Position numbers and translations under genes: made by a program | Shown here: piece after piece, positions 35,507-47,681 of the stretch | How the letters are laid out: each line of letters starts with the position of its first letter | Numbering within the stretch: the first letter of the stretch is position 1 | Assembly: GCA_022376515.1 (NCBI GenBank) | Contig: WTXI01000044.1 | Coordinates: forward strand, 124,001 to 188,000 | DNA length: 64,000 bases | Source of the DNA: Lactifluus volemus | Lineage: Eukaryota > Basidiomycota > Agaricomycetes > Russulales > Russulaceae | Direction: 5' to 3' | The notes under the pieces: model-generated | Databases searched by the model: none | The model's input: the letters and a program-made list of their open reading frames with translations, nothing else | What the model was told of the DNA's origin: nothing

Positions 35507-37739
35507 TCACGGTATACACAGAGATGGGGAATTGATTGAAGGTGCTACAACAACTCGAAACGTGTCAGTGATCGTCAAATTCCTGCCCTTTCCTGCTGGA
35601 GGCGCCCCAAATGGAAGTCTATCAACAATAAGCCCATGAGAGATGCAATACAAGTCAGCGAGAGACCTACTCATCAAAGCGCAGTTCGATGCATGCGCCG
35701 CCATCACGCACTGCATCTGCTCCAGGGCACTACGGAGCTCAGCATCGCGGTGTTGAGGTGATGGGGCCGGTTCTGCGTGGAAAGATCGGAGGGCTACAAT
35801 CTCGTTGATTATAACACGGCAACCAGCAGACCACAAGAACTGCTAGCACATCGCACATGAGACAGTAAAAAAAACGGGCAGAAACTTACACCAAGTATTG
35901 CATTCGTATAGACAGAGTCTTGCGCATGGGCAGCTTGATTGGCCCGCACCATGGCCATGGCAGCAGACAAGCATTTGGCTCGGGAAGCCGTATTCTGGGA
36001 AGAGAATGTAGCGTGCAGCTGGATGGTGGCACCGTTCGACAGACAGTACGCGAGGTGCACGAGCGATACGTTGTGGCTGGGCACGCGATCGACGGGGGTG
36101 AGTTGCGATTTAAACTCATCGATGCGCTGATCTATCGCAACAAAGTCCGAGTAGAATGTCCCAACGTTTAGGATTTCTTCAAGTTTTGAGCTATCAGTTG
36201 GTAGTACCAAGCTCAAGCTCATGAACACCGCACCCGGTCTCCAAGTTGCTGCTAGGCGAGCTGCACGTTCGAAGAGCGCGGCGGCTTTGCTAAGTTGCGT
36301 AAGAGGGTTATGGTTTTCCCAAGGCCACCCATTGTTCATGCCACTGAAGAAGCTACGTACGGTCCCGCTCGTACGCAAGTTTGGAAGTATCTGACCCTGA
36401 ACAAAGGCAGGGAATGAACGACAAAGCTAGTGCACAGACGCAAAAAAAGGGTACGCACACGCTCATACGTCTCCATCTCCAATGGCCATGGCGTGTCGAT
36501 TTGCATTCCAGGTGCATCCATATCCGAGATGACCAAGGGGGGACCAAACGCAACCGCCAAGCAACGATCCATAAGAAAGACAGCCCAGAACGCGTTGATG
36601 CGCTCTCCCTCCTCGATCTGATCCTGCGGCTCCGGTAAGGTAAGATCGATCTGATCCACGAAACTCGTGAAGGCCGGCATGGGCTGTGCCGTTCGGATCT
36701 TGTGTAAACCGCACGCCACAGCGAGAGATGAGGCAGAATATGCCTCATGGCGCCCGGCAAGGAACTGGCCGATGCGAAAGTAGTAAACGATGAGGAGGAT
36801 TTTTGCCTGGATTATTTGCAGAATTTGATGAGATGGCGTGGCAGGAATCGCGTTCCCCAGTTGGGTGGCAACCCGAGATGCAAGGGTAGACTCGCTCCGG
36901 AGAAGTTCCTTGTCCTTCTTGAGAAGGATCCCCCACAGGTAGGTTACATTGATGAGAGCCGGAATAGGGCGACTAGGGTTGCCTGGAGGTAGAGATAAGG
37001 CATGTTGGAAGCGAGTGTGGTGAAGGAAGAAATGCAGAGCGGGAGCGTATTGGAAGAATGCATCAAGGCTGCCATTGGCCGCAATAGGTTAGCGTGAAGA
37101 CGTCAGCCGTCTCACAGCGTCACTCACAGCTCTCGTGAAACATGAGGACTCAGCGTGGCCAGATCTAATTGGCTTGAATATCGATCTAACAAACGAGTCA
37201 AATATATTTATATTACCTATTTCAGGGTTTGACGAGGTGCGGGACCCGTGTGAGAACTCAGCCTGAGACTGTACCACAGGCAAGGATGGCTGCCCGGGAA
37301 CGGGAAAAGACTGTTGAGTCTGGTAAAAAGTCGAGTGAGGATCGTGAAGCATCACAGACGCGGGAGCACTGTCGGGGTGCTCAAGTTCGTATATACGAGA
37401 TTCGAGTTGTGTGATGGTCTCCTCGAGCATTTGGGTCCGTGTTCGATTTTGGCCGTCCGTATATTCGCAATCGTCGGGGCGATTGGCGCGGCTGCATGGG
37501 CCACATACTGGGCGAATGCCATCGCATTTCTAAGGCAGCACCAGGACAATGTCAAAAAGATTGCAACAAGACACTCAGGGGAAAAAATGACCATTTTTCG
37601 ACGCCTGCATGAAGACCGTGGTGAGAAGCACGTCACATCAACATGCATCAGATCGGGCGGCGCACCTGCAGTCCAGACATGCCTTACCACGTTGAAGTGT
37701 GCTGGAGGAACCTGAACGTGAAGATGTAGGAGATTCCAT
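35507..37739 (-). CDS. Zn2Cys6 fungal-specific transcription factor
   Basis: Seven exons: 37739-37666, 37604-37592, 37529-37217, 37164-37128, 37068-36459, 36396-35890 and 35842-35507; 629 residues. The binuclear zinc cluster is split by a 13-base exon: KACLDC, RRRKM, then KCDGIRPVCGPCSRANRPDDC, giving all six cysteines. A short leucine-type coiled coil follows (LEETITQLESRIYELEHPD). The central domain (LDAFFQYAPALHFF, INVTYLWGILL, YYFRIGQFLAGRHEAY, ACGLHKIRTAQP, EGERINAFWAVFLMDRCLAV) is the Fungal_trans regulatory domain. It probably regulates metabolic genes; target and ligand are unknown. The last 25-30 codons, after an internal GTAGGT, could instead be intron, so the C-terminus is provisional. 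Confidence 0.9.
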
Positions 37740-40700
37740 GTAGAGTTTTGTAGGGTGAAGATAGAGAAATGCATTTGAACCAAGATGGCTCCCATACTTA
37801 TATATCTTGCGAGGCTAGAGACTGAACTTGAAACAGCCACAGCCCAATGCGCTGATGCCAGCCAGACGGCTAGAAGAGATACCTGGGGTTACGTTCAGGA
37901 GATGAGAGGAGTGCCATTTGATTTGATTTTCTCCTCTCCCGGCGGACTTGATGCGTCACGACGGGAACCTTCATCGAGGGGTCGATCTCGGAGGCGGAAC
38001 CTGGCAAAACATCCACTTTTGCATTAACACCGGAGAGTAGCTGTACAACCGAACCCGGCTATTTCCTCCATACACGGTGAAACAATGACACGAGGAAAAA
38101 ATCACGAGAGGCCTCGATATACCACGTACTAGCATGACAACATGCTCTACCCAGTTCGATAAACGACCGCTGTCCGGTGAAAACTGCGACTGGGCTTCAA
38201 GGGTGCCTGGGGTCCCGGCATTTAGGCTCTTCTCATCCTGCCCGTAGATGGCCGAGCCCACACGGTTCTAAATCAGGAAATTGAATAAAATAAAAGTAAG
38301 CTCGTGAACCATATTACTGTACAGAGTACCGTTTCTTTGCAATCGTCGGGCAATACGATGACGATCTATGCATTACGTGTCCTGCTTCCAGTGACATGTC
38401 AGCTCGTGGGAACCTCGAATGCTAGTAATCAATTTCTTTTGGTATCGGTGGACAGGTGGGGACAAAGCCTTGAAAAAAGCAGACAGTACAGTACAGTAAC
38501 GGATGTTTCAAGCTAGAGAGCGCGCAGCAGGTACAATGATCCAGGCAAAAGTTGTCATCTCAAAATTGAGTAACCGATTGAAACCGGCCCCCCGGGGTAC
38601 ACGCACACGTAGCCTCCGCCGACCTATCGGTTGTGTCCCTACAATCTAGCTACCATCGAGACTTGTGCAGAATTCCCAAGGTACACATATCCTACTGCAT
38701 ACTCAGCAACCATACACAATGAAAGTTACTACATCCTTGTATCGTTTCAAGGAACTAACAGTTTCGATAGTGGAAACCCTCGAGTAATTTGGGTGGAACG
38801 TGCCAGTGCCAGCGCCCTGGTCTATTGTAATCCTCAAAAAGGGTTCCGATACAAAACAAAAGGTGGGCAGAGGGTAACGAAAATTAAACACACACTTGAC
38901 AGGAACGTGGAGGAACCTTTCCGCTCCACCCTGTGCGCTGAACGATCGCAGTTGAAAGTCTTGCGGACTTGAGTAGTTGCGGCACGTGTTCAGTTTACCC
39001 ATCCGACACCGCCTATTAGTCAGACATGATTGCGAGTTGGGCGGCTCTGGGTGCCCCTCCCTTCCGAAGCAGAGCTCAAAGCAGTCTGACATATAAATTG
39101 TTTGCTGCGCATTCATACGTTCTTGAAGTGTGCACAGGATTCACAATCGAAAGTTTGCAAAAACATTAGAATTGAATCATGTCGACTCACAACAAACCGT
39201 GAGTCCTCGGCGGCGCCTATTAGTTGGCGCAACACTATTCCGTCGCTCTGCTACACATCATACGCGTTTCCCCATGTCCGCGGCACCGCGGCATAGGGTA
39301 TTCGTCAGCGCGAGCGCAATTTCACTACGGCCGCGACACAGGAGTGAGGATAGATGGTCCGGTGAGTTGTACAGCATGTGCCTTGGGGTTGTCTAAACAG
39401 TCTGTATGTTTGTTTCAGGTGCACTACGGAATAAGAAGCACGGCGTACTAGACTTGGTAAATCTGGCCGGGAGGAAGCAAGCTGGCGGGACATCCGACGG
39501 AACGATAAGCTGAAAAACTGTTGTACGTATGCCCGGTGCTCCTGGATGTCCGGAAAGACGGGCGAGGGTGGGACTGCAATGTACGGTAGGCGATAGGATA
39601 TCTAGAAAGCGACGAGTCAGAGTCACAAACCCTCGAAATTTTTCACCTTCTCTGGTAAGGGACTTTGACGTGGAGCTGAAGGGTACCTAATAGCCGTAGG
39701 GGGGAAACGAGAACGGTTCTAGAATGGAACCTCTGAACCATGAGTTGCGGAATTGCGATAGAAAAATTTGGCCACGGTGATAATGCTATAGGATAAAAGA
39801 ACTGGGAAGCGTGCTCACCGCAAGGGGGAATACGGTGCAGAAGATGCGAACGTTTACCCATCAGAAGTCTGAAGGGGGTTGTAGAATTTCCAAGGTACCA
39901 GGGGCCTTCGGGACTGGTACAGAAAAGAAGCAAGCCTTGAAAAAAAAAAAAAAATTCAATGCAGCGCACAGTAGGGTGAGGGGGGGGAGGGGGGGAAAGG
40001 CCAACAGGAAGCAGCAAGATACGGGGTAGGGATGTTCTGATCGGCAAACCACGGCGGTTTCCACAAGCCTGGGCGTATTCACCCAGGCTATTCTGTAACA
40101 GGACAACGTTTTTTGTGCTTTGGGTAACCTTTGGAGATGGGGTCTATGCCGTGAGTGGAATAGCACAAAAACTGGCCTACATGAGAACGTGTGTTGAGCA
40201 TGTTGGTCAGTTCAAGTCTCTTACGACAATCTCAATACAACCACTTTGATGGATGAGCGTTCCATTACAGAGAACCACATTCAAACCAACACATGTAAGG
40301 CACAAGGAAAGAGGGGTCCTGGGTAGTTAGCCAATTGTGCTTAATCGAATGATCGGCCATGAACGGTCTCGATACGATCTTTAGGAACTTTCCTGCATGC
40401 TGGAGTCGCAAGGGGACCGGCAGACAATTAAATTTAACCGTTCATGGTGCTAGTCGTTCAAAATGGAGAACACCGTTCACGAATACCTCCCAGAATATCA
40501 ACCATAAACGCTTGATCAATGGGGCAAAAAGATGACGGCGCTCACGATCGAGAGGGTCATAAGAAATTTCCGTCGAGTTACGCCAGTTTTGGTTCAGCAA
40601 TCGATACGTAGCTTCCCCACGACAAAGAGCCAATATAGTGCATCCCATCGTTCAAGTGACTCAGGAGTGATTCAGTTGTAATCAGAGTCTACTGTGTCAG

Positions 40701-40876
40701 CTACCAATCACACAACAGCGGAACGGAATGAACACGAAAAAGTGACACTTGACGTTATTACACTGATTGGTACATTCCGTGGTATCACTACGATGACAGT
40801 TTCCAGAAATTCTAAGGGAGGCTAAGTTAAAAGCACTCTTGACAACAATTTGCGAAAACACTACCTCAATTCCTAA
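37740..40876. other. 3.1-kb stretch without a recognisable gene
   Basis: Both strands hold only short frames of odd composition. An A15-like run is at about 39940-39955 with G-runs just after it. A small CAGTA repeat is at about 38482-38500. No conserved motif was found. Confidence 0.4.
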
Positions 40877-41853
40877 CTACACGCTCATTTTCATTGCAAT
40901 GACCGGATGGGGATCATAGCCTTCTATGATGAAGTCCTCGTACGTGAAATCCTCGATGTCAGTGATATTACGTGACCAGCGCAGAGTAGGGAAAGGACGC
41001 GGCTGACGAGCGAGTTGTATATTGAGTGCGTCGATATGGTCCCGGTAAACGTGAGCATCCCCGAGTTGAATGATCAACTCGTGAGGCTCTGTGTCAGTCA
41101 CCCGCGCGATCATGTGCGTGAGCAGCGCGTATGATGCAATATTAAATGGAATTCCGAGTCCCAGGTCTGCGGAGCGCTGATACATGAGGCAGGATAAACG
41201 CCGCGCTGCGGTTGGCGTGTCCTGGGGAGGCAAGTGGACATAGAATTGGCACATCATGTGACAAGGGGGTAAAGCCATAAGTGGGATATCTGCGGAGAAA
41301 TAATTGGCATATAGTACACAATAAATTATGTCTAGGACAAACCTGCGGGGTTCCAAGCACTCATGATAATACGACGGTCGGTTGGATTTTCCTTGATTTT
41401 TTGAATCACTTCACGCAGTTGGTCGACGCCTTTATCGGAGTAGTCCGTGTCTGCATCTACATAGTCTGCTCCAAAATGTCTCCATTGGAAGCCATAAACG
41501 GGGCCTAGATCTCCAGCGCGACGATGTCCCAACCCTCGCTTCTCGAGAAATTCCTTGGAACCATTCCCGTCCCAAATCTTAACGCCCTTTGTGGAAAGTA
41601 TGGTTGAGTCCGTCTGCCCTCTGACAAACCAGAGAAGCTCCTCTATTATTCCTCGAAGAAACGTCCGCTTTGTCGTGAGGAGGGGGAGAGTTGAATTTGC
41701 CAAAGAAAAGCGGAGTGATGGGGGTGCAAACAGGGAGATAGTGCCCGTGCCCGTGCGATCTGGACGCAATTCCCCGGTATCAAGAACGGTTCTGATAAGG
41801 TTAAGATACTGCAGCTCGTCATGGGGTTTCACGGGAATCGATGAGCCAGACAT
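40877..41853 (-). CDS. TMP1: Thymidylate synthase
   Basis: Two exons, 41853-41343 and 41289-40877, with a 53-base intron give 307 residues, the usual length. It methylates dUMP to dTMP using methylenetetrahydrofolate, the last step of de novo dTMP synthesis. The hallmarks are present: [18 protein letters not shown], the folate/dUMP loop, [41 protein letters not shown], the active-site cysteine in [30 protein letters not shown] and the C-terminal [16 protein letters not shown]. The intron falls just before the nucleophile region. Its start lies 102 bases from the start of the divergent desaturase gene, so the two probably share a promoter. Confidence 0.97.
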
Positions 41854-41955
41854 TGTAGAATCCGTTGGAAGAAGGCGTGAATGGACTCACGCGTCGGACG
41901 CGACCGTTACATAATACTTGGCCCTTGGCTTGTCAGGCCACCACTTGGAGCCGTA
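41854..41955. promoter_or_regulatory. Short divergent promoter between TMP1 and the desaturase gene
   Basis: Only 102 bases separate the two start codons, so both transcription starts must lie here or inside the genes. No TATA box is obvious. It depends on my choice of 41956 as the desaturase start. Confidence 0.5.
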
Positions 41956-43629
41956 ATGTCTCCATCTCCAAATGTTCCCAAGGAAATAGGTAAATTCTAC
42001 CCTTTGGTCTTTAGAACTTATTACATTTAGAACCTTCCACACAGATTTTAGCCTTTTCGGCGGGGCAGAGAGCCTTTTCGAGGGCAAACAGCCACCCCCA
42101 CTGGCAGCATCGATACCTACTACTCGCACGAAGCCGGTGCCACGTCTACAGAATCTCCAGGATATCTATAACCCAATACCATATGACCCATCTGATTTCC
42201 TCTGGTTAATGACGGAAGAACCTCACCGGTCAAGGCGCAAGGCTATCTTGAAGGCACACCCGGAAGTGAGTAAAAGCTCTCCTTCCGTCTCCTTTCCTGT
42301 CACAATCAGACTTGCAAAGTATGGTATTCAAACCGATACTAAATTACTCGTTGATGCCACACTATGCTGGTCCGGTACACTTATCCCCGACCTTTTTCTG
42401 CCCATTGTCGCCCCCCCCCCCCCCCCATACCCCATTTATCTCGATTCCTCTTCGGAAGTGTCTTCTGAACATCTTCCCAGGTCACCAAACTTATGGGCCA
42501 TGAGCCACTTACGAAATACGTCGTTCTCTCAGTTTTAGCCCTTCAACTCACAGTGGCATTCCTACTCCGGCATACCCATCCATTCTCATGGAAATTTCTT
42601 GCCACGGCATATGTCATTGGTGGCACCGCTAATCATAATTTATTTCTCGCAATCCATGAAATTACACACAACTTGGCATTTAAAGGCGTAAAGACCAACA
42701 AGATGCTGGCCATCTTAGCTAACCTGCCTATCGGGGTCCCTTACGCCATTTCCTTCAAGGTGAGCGACATAATAGTTCAACGTTTGTCGTTGTATGTGTC
42801 CTGACTTTGTAGGGGTATCATCTGGAGCACCACAAGTATCTCGGAGAAGACGGGATCGACGTTGATCTCCCCACACGACTGGAGCTCCTGTGCCTGAACA
42901 ACGTTCTTGGCAAGGTGTTTTTCTGGTTCGTGTTATTTATTTTTCTTCGTCACCTTATTTCATAACCCTTCTTCCCAATAGCACATTTCAGATTCTTTTT
43001 TACGCCCTTCGCCCGGGATTCGTCCGCACTCAGAGGCTGACCTTCTGGCACTTTGCCGGCATCATCGTCCAAGTGTCCTTCGATTTTCTGCTTGCTACCT
43101 TTGTCTCGGGCGGGCAAAACATGTTGACCTATCTTATCATGTCCAGCTTCTGGGCAGGCAGCTTACATCCGATGGCGGGTCATTTCATTGCGGAGCATTA
43201 TGTCTGGGACGGCTTGCAACAAGAAACGTACTCTTATTATGGTTGGCTGAACATCTTTGGATATAACGTGAGTCATTGTCGTCTGGTAGTTCCCATGAAG
43301 TTGGAATGAATTTTGTCTAGGTTGGTTACCATAATGAACACCACGATTTCCCCTCGGTACCTTGGACACGGTTGCCAGCGTTGCGCGCTCTCGCGCCAGA
43401 GTTCTACGATACGATACCAAACCATCCTTCATGGCCGATGGTTATTATCAATTTCATCAGAGATAGGAATGTGGGCATCTTTGCTCGGGTGAAGCGCCCT
43501 CCCCGTGTGACCAAAGCCACGCCTCCGCCTCCAGTCGCATGTGACGGAGGATGCGCAGAAGAAGGGGCACCCGGCAGTCGGCTCGAGACGAAGAAATGGG
43601 AGGCGGAATCCGTGAGACGGAGAAGATAA
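41956..43629 (+). CDS. Sphingolipid delta-4 desaturase
   Basis: Six exons fit: 41956-41989, 42045-42265, 42481-42759, 42813-42925, 42982-43267 and 43321-43629, 413 residues. The enzyme introduces the 4,5-trans double bond into dihydroceramide at the ER membrane, on the route to glucosylceramides. The N-terminal lipid desaturase segment ([20 protein letters not shown]) and all three histidine boxes are present: HEITHN, HLEHHK and NEHHDFP, with several hydrophobic membrane spans between. The first exon is inferred: the recognisable frame has no ATG, and a 34-base exon starting at 41956 joins in phase through a 55-base intron ending CACAG. The 215-base third-exon acceptor intron (42266-42480) contains a C14 run. 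The C-terminus carries an unusual Pro/Cys/Arg-rich extension ending RRRR. Confidence 0.93.
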
Positions 43630-43792
43630 CAATATACCGTACAGCTTTACGGTCGTAGTGATGCTCAGCACGATTACTATTATGTTCCTTTCGGATGTAT
43701 CAGACAATGCTGTATCGGGAGAGATAATGGCACGTGCTTGGGAACGACTCAACGCGTTCACATTGAGCCTCACGTTGTACTCCCCTACGACC

Positions 43793-45413
43793 ATGTCCTC
43801 CTCCGACTCGAGGCCACTCCCCCAGCGCACGCATAGTATCAACGCCTTTATGCATGCAAGTTATATCAATTCCCTCGACGAGGAACTACGTGACTGCAAG
43901 AGAGTGCAGCGGCAAGGTCAGGAAGAAGATCTACGCGAGGCCCTGAACCGCATGATGACTAGGGTAGAAGAGATGGTGTGTGGGATCCCACTGATGTTGT
44001 CTGTTATCGTACTCAAAGGCCATATTCAAGTGTGCGATGCTTAAATCGTCCTATCAGGCGACCGCGGATCTCGAGACACAGCTCACGCTTGCCGAATCGA
44101 ATCTCAAGCTCGCATTGGCGAACAATGAGATGCTCGAGGATGCGCTCAAAAATGGTTCGCTTTCCAAGGATGTCGGCTGGCGTCGCTCATCACGCGAGAC
44201 CGGTTCAACACCGTTATTAGCCGCGGTCGCCGCTTCGCCGCCAACCTCCGCATCATCTCAAACCCAGCATCAGACCTGCATCGATGAAAATGAGACGCAG
44301 GGTACACTCGACTCCCCGCCAGGCTCTGATCGCGATAGTCGCGCGGCTTCCCCTGCTCCGCCCACAATCCAGAACGACTCGCGGTTCTTCCGGTTCCGCT
44401 TCGCGGGCAGTGGGCGGACTACGCCGACGCAACCGCCAAACTCACCACCACCACCACCATCACGAGCGGTATGGCCGCAGCGTACATCGCAGCCGGCAAC
44501 TGGACATCTAACGTCTGCATCACTACCGTCACTCGTCGCGCCCTTACCAGTAACCAATGGAGAGCTCGAGGAATTGCGCGAACAATTGTTGGTTGAAAAA
44601 CGCAAGTCTGAGAAGATAGCGCACGAGAAGAAAGAGTTGGAAGGTGAATTAGAGAACCTGAGCCAGGCATTGTTCGAGGAGGTTCGTGTCTTTTTTTTCA
44701 AATTCGTTCTGTTGATTATATCGATTGGTACGTCAGGCAAACAAGATGGTATCCGTAGAACGCATCAAGCGTGCAGAAGCGGAGGATGAGCTCAAGGACG
44801 TGCACGCTGAGAAGGACGCTCTCAAAGCTGCCCTTCGTCTCATCGAAGAGGATCGCATGCGCGCCGAGAGTTCACGCGCACCGCACGTCAACGGCGTTGA
44901 CGGCTCGTACTCGCAGCGTACAAACGCCACCACACACTCGCGCACCTCCTCATGCGAAGCCATCGTCTCCCCGCGCCTGGCCGCGCGTGATCCGCGCTCT
45001 CCTCCTCCTCCCTCCCCACCACCGCCGACGGCTCAGTCAGAGTCGCAGTCTCCTATGGCACTAGGGACAACCACGCCTCTAGACGAGGCACCTCCATCCC
45101 CGCCCCACTCTACGTCCCACCGCCACACCTGGCAGAATCACCACCGACCTCGCGCACGGGCTCACCCATGCCATTGCCTCACCCCCACCGCCTGTCAACA
45201 CACCTTCGCCCCGCAGCGGCGGCCCCCGCGCCTCCGCCACCGTCAGCGGCAGACGGATTCCCGATCTCGCCGTGGGCTTTCCCGCGTGAACAAGATGACG
45301 CGGACGAGGACGTGGTGGACTTGGAGACGACGGGTTTGGCGGTTCCGCAGATCGTCACTTTATTTTCGCCGTCTTCCGAAGCCGAGATGACCGCACCTTG
45401 GGGCAAATGGTGA
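43793..45413 (+). CDS. SEC2: Sec2-type Rab guanine nucleotide exchange factor
   Basis: Exons 43793-43975, 44031-44681 and from 44737. The diagnostic Sec2/Rabin8 coiled coil is split by intron 2: LEGELENLSQALFEE, then ANKMVSVERIKRAEAEDELK, the helix pair that opens Sec4/Rab8 on secretory vesicles. Before it lies an N-terminal coiled coil (SYINSLDEELRDCK, LTLAESNLKLALANNEMLED) and a Ser/Pro-rich linker. The last part has two competing frames. The uninterrupted one ends at 45390 in an implausible Arg/His-rich tail. The other (GFPISPWAFPREQ, DVVDLETTGLAVPQ to PWGKW, stop 45413) looks natural and would need one extra base near a C run at 45097-45101. The end is therefore uncertain; an assembly miscall is likely. 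It ends 163 bases downstream of the desaturase gene start-to-end pair, on the same strand. Confidence 0.85.
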
Positions 45414-46030
45414 TTACTGCATTGCAAGATGGATCGGTTCCGAGATGCCATTTGGGGATTTTCACGCGGGTGCCAGTGGGCGCCAGGAGCAAATTGAGTC
45501 CCGTATCGTATTTAAATTTTGACTCTGGCTCGTTCCTATCATTTCATGCACCAAAAAAAAAGACCAATTGTACCCATATAAAAAAAAGCTATGCTTTGTA
45601 CGCAATTTTTTTTTTTTCTTTTTCTCCTTTTAGCTGTTGTTTTCTTAAATTCTGACGTTTTTGGATCTGGGGAGCAGTGCTCCCGCACGGTCATCGAGAT
45701 AATGACTGGGAGGTGGCATCTAATCTAATAGCAATTGACTCGACTCAAACGCTACTCGACGCGTCACCGTTCACCGGTGGGATAAGCTCCGATTTTGAAT
45801 GAATTATCTCATTAATTATTATCGAAATTCGCTGCGCATTTGGCAGGGGGTGTACGGAGGCCTCGGAGTGGCGCTTACACCGAGAGGCGCAAACAAATTT
45901 GATCAGAAATGGTGGCGAGAGTTCAGCTGAGCGAGGGAGCCACGGAATGACGGACCGAATCAACCGACACGGCGACCGCCGGGTTATAGGGGTGGCGCCG
46001 TTTCCGGTTTCATCTCGGAACTTCTGTGTA
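45414..46030. other. Intergenic region between the SEC2 and DAP1 genes
   Basis: Contains A- and T-runs at about 45550-45625, fitting a 3' UTR and polyadenylation region. No further gene is seen. Confidence 0.5.
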
Positions 46031-46725
46031 ATGTCCCTCGGTGAGCTCGCCCTATACGGACTCGCTCTCGCTTTTCCACTCGCTATACTACTTCAACGAT
46101 TTATTGTTGTCGGATCTAAACCTGAACGAGTAACGAAATCGGAACCGGAACCAGCACGATCGTCCAAAGAAAACAGTAATACGACTACGACGACTACGAT
46201 CATGCAAGCCGAACGTAATGATCTGGCACCACCCAAGGATGACCCGTTCACTCAGGAGGAGCTCAAATCATTCGACGGAAATGACCCGGACAAACCGATA
46301 TACGTAGCCATCAAAGGTTTTTATTACAAAACTTTTCTCCTCTCCTCCCACACACATTTTCTGAAAAGTTTTTTTTTTTGTTTCGGATTATTGCCCTGAT
46401 CAGGCACCGTTTTCGATGTGTCGCGGAAGCGTGATATGTACGGACCCGGCGGTGCGTACGCAGTTTTCGCTGGCAAGGACGCCTCTCGCGCGTTAGGACT
46501 GTCGAGTACCAAACGTGAAGATGCTGTGCCTGATTGGAGCACGCTCGATGCGGAGGCTCTCAAGACGCTTGACGGTTGGTATGACTTTTTCACGTGCGTT
46601 CTCGATCCTTTTTTTTTTTAATTGTTTTCTCTTCTCATATTTTGGGGGTATCGCATCGCAGGAAACGGTATAATATCGTCGGACATGTCATTGACTTGCC
46701 TGCCGCTGTTGCAAACACGAGATAG
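46031..46725 (+). CDS. DAP1: Dap1/MAPR haem-binding membrane protein (cytochrome b5-like)
   Basis: Exons 46031-46316, 46404-46593 and 46662-46725 (introns 87 and 68 bases) give 179 residues. An N-terminal hydrophobic anchor (ALYGLALAFPLAILL) is followed by a Ser/Thr/Lys linker and a cytochrome b5-like MAPR domain: FTQEELKSFDG, IYVAIKGTVFDVSRKRDMYG, PGGAYAVFAGKDASRALGL and the closing helix region GWYDFFTKRYNIVGHVI. The Tyr in DMYGPGGAY is at the position of the axial haem ligand known from PGRMC1/Dap1. In yeasts Dap1 supports Erg11 (CYP51) in sterol synthesis and azole tolerance; the same role here is inference from the family. The start at 46031 places the anchor at the very N-terminus; an in-frame extension upstream lacks features. 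Confidence 0.93.
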
Positions 46726-47570
46726 CATTATCAAACCGGACGTCAGATATGCTTTTTTTTTCTCTTATCGATCTTTACTTTATTGGATGTCTTTTGTGTT
46801 TCCGTTCTGTCTCAGCCCTTGTATTGTTCCATTCCACCTAGCGCTCATGACAACCACGTTCAGCACTGGCAACCGTTGCCCCTGTCCCTTTTGTCTATAC
46901 AATGCAGTAGTCCACTCGGGAAAGAGGCAATCGATTGTGCAAGGCCCTGCTGAAGGCCGGTTGATTGAAGTTATCAAAGATTTAGCCTTCTACCTAGTTG
47001 ATAACCAATTTAAGACCTCTCATTGGGAAAGGCTATCTTGCACACCGCTAGGGGCGATGGTGGAGGCGCGTTGTTACGATGTCAAAGGCGCCTTTCTTCT
47101 TAGCGCGGAGTTTGCACGGAAAACGATTGGCGGCGTGTTGAGAGCGTTGCGTTGTTACTCTGCGCTCCCGTGTAACCACTGAAGAGGCACGAGGTTTGAA
47201 ATATCTCTCGCTTGCCATTTTTATATTTCCCAGGTGATGCCAGAATTGCGCCGAGATATTTATTTTGAGCCGCCACCAAACCGTGCTAGTGGCACTCGTA
47301 CATATCGTGAGAGGGTTCCAGATTGAAGCGCGCGCGCTGAATCATACGTCGGGGCTACCCCTCTAATGGTCATAAGTTACCTCACAGGCAGAGCCCAGAA
47401 GAAAGACATTGTAAGTGTGAGTGGAAAGGAGCGACCAGCCCCCGGTGCCAACGAGGGTGAGAGCGTCTATGGAAAGATAAGGATCGACTTGACAGATTTC
47501 CAGAAATATTTTGACTTGTTTGTCTCGCCCACACCTCCACCAATTGGTAGCTTGCCCTGCCCTTCTCTTG
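46726..47570. other. Gene-free stretch between DAP1 and the G-alpha gene
   Basis: A 186-codon plus-strand frame covers 46622-47182 but overlaps the last DAP1 exon and shows no family features. I do not call a gene here. Confidence 0.4.
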
Positions 47571-47681
47571 TCTCACCCTTTTCTCGCTCTTTCCATTCAT
47601 CAACCTCTTTTTCCTCTCTCTCCTTCTTTCCCTTTTCCCTTTTCCCCTTACCATCAATTTACTCATCTTCTCTCCCATAAA
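47571..47681 (+). promoter_or_regulatory. Pyrimidine-rich leader directly before the G-alpha start codon
   Basis: About 110 bases of nearly pure C/T on the coding strand (TTTCCCTTTTCCCTTTTCCC and similar) end a few bases before the ATG at 47682. Such CT tracts are common just upstream of transcription starts of well-expressed fungal genes. Confidence 0.6.

Noticed and set aside
46622..47182. 186-codon plus-strand frame after DAP1
   Set aside because: Overlaps the last DAP1 exon in another frame and has composition of non-coding DNA.
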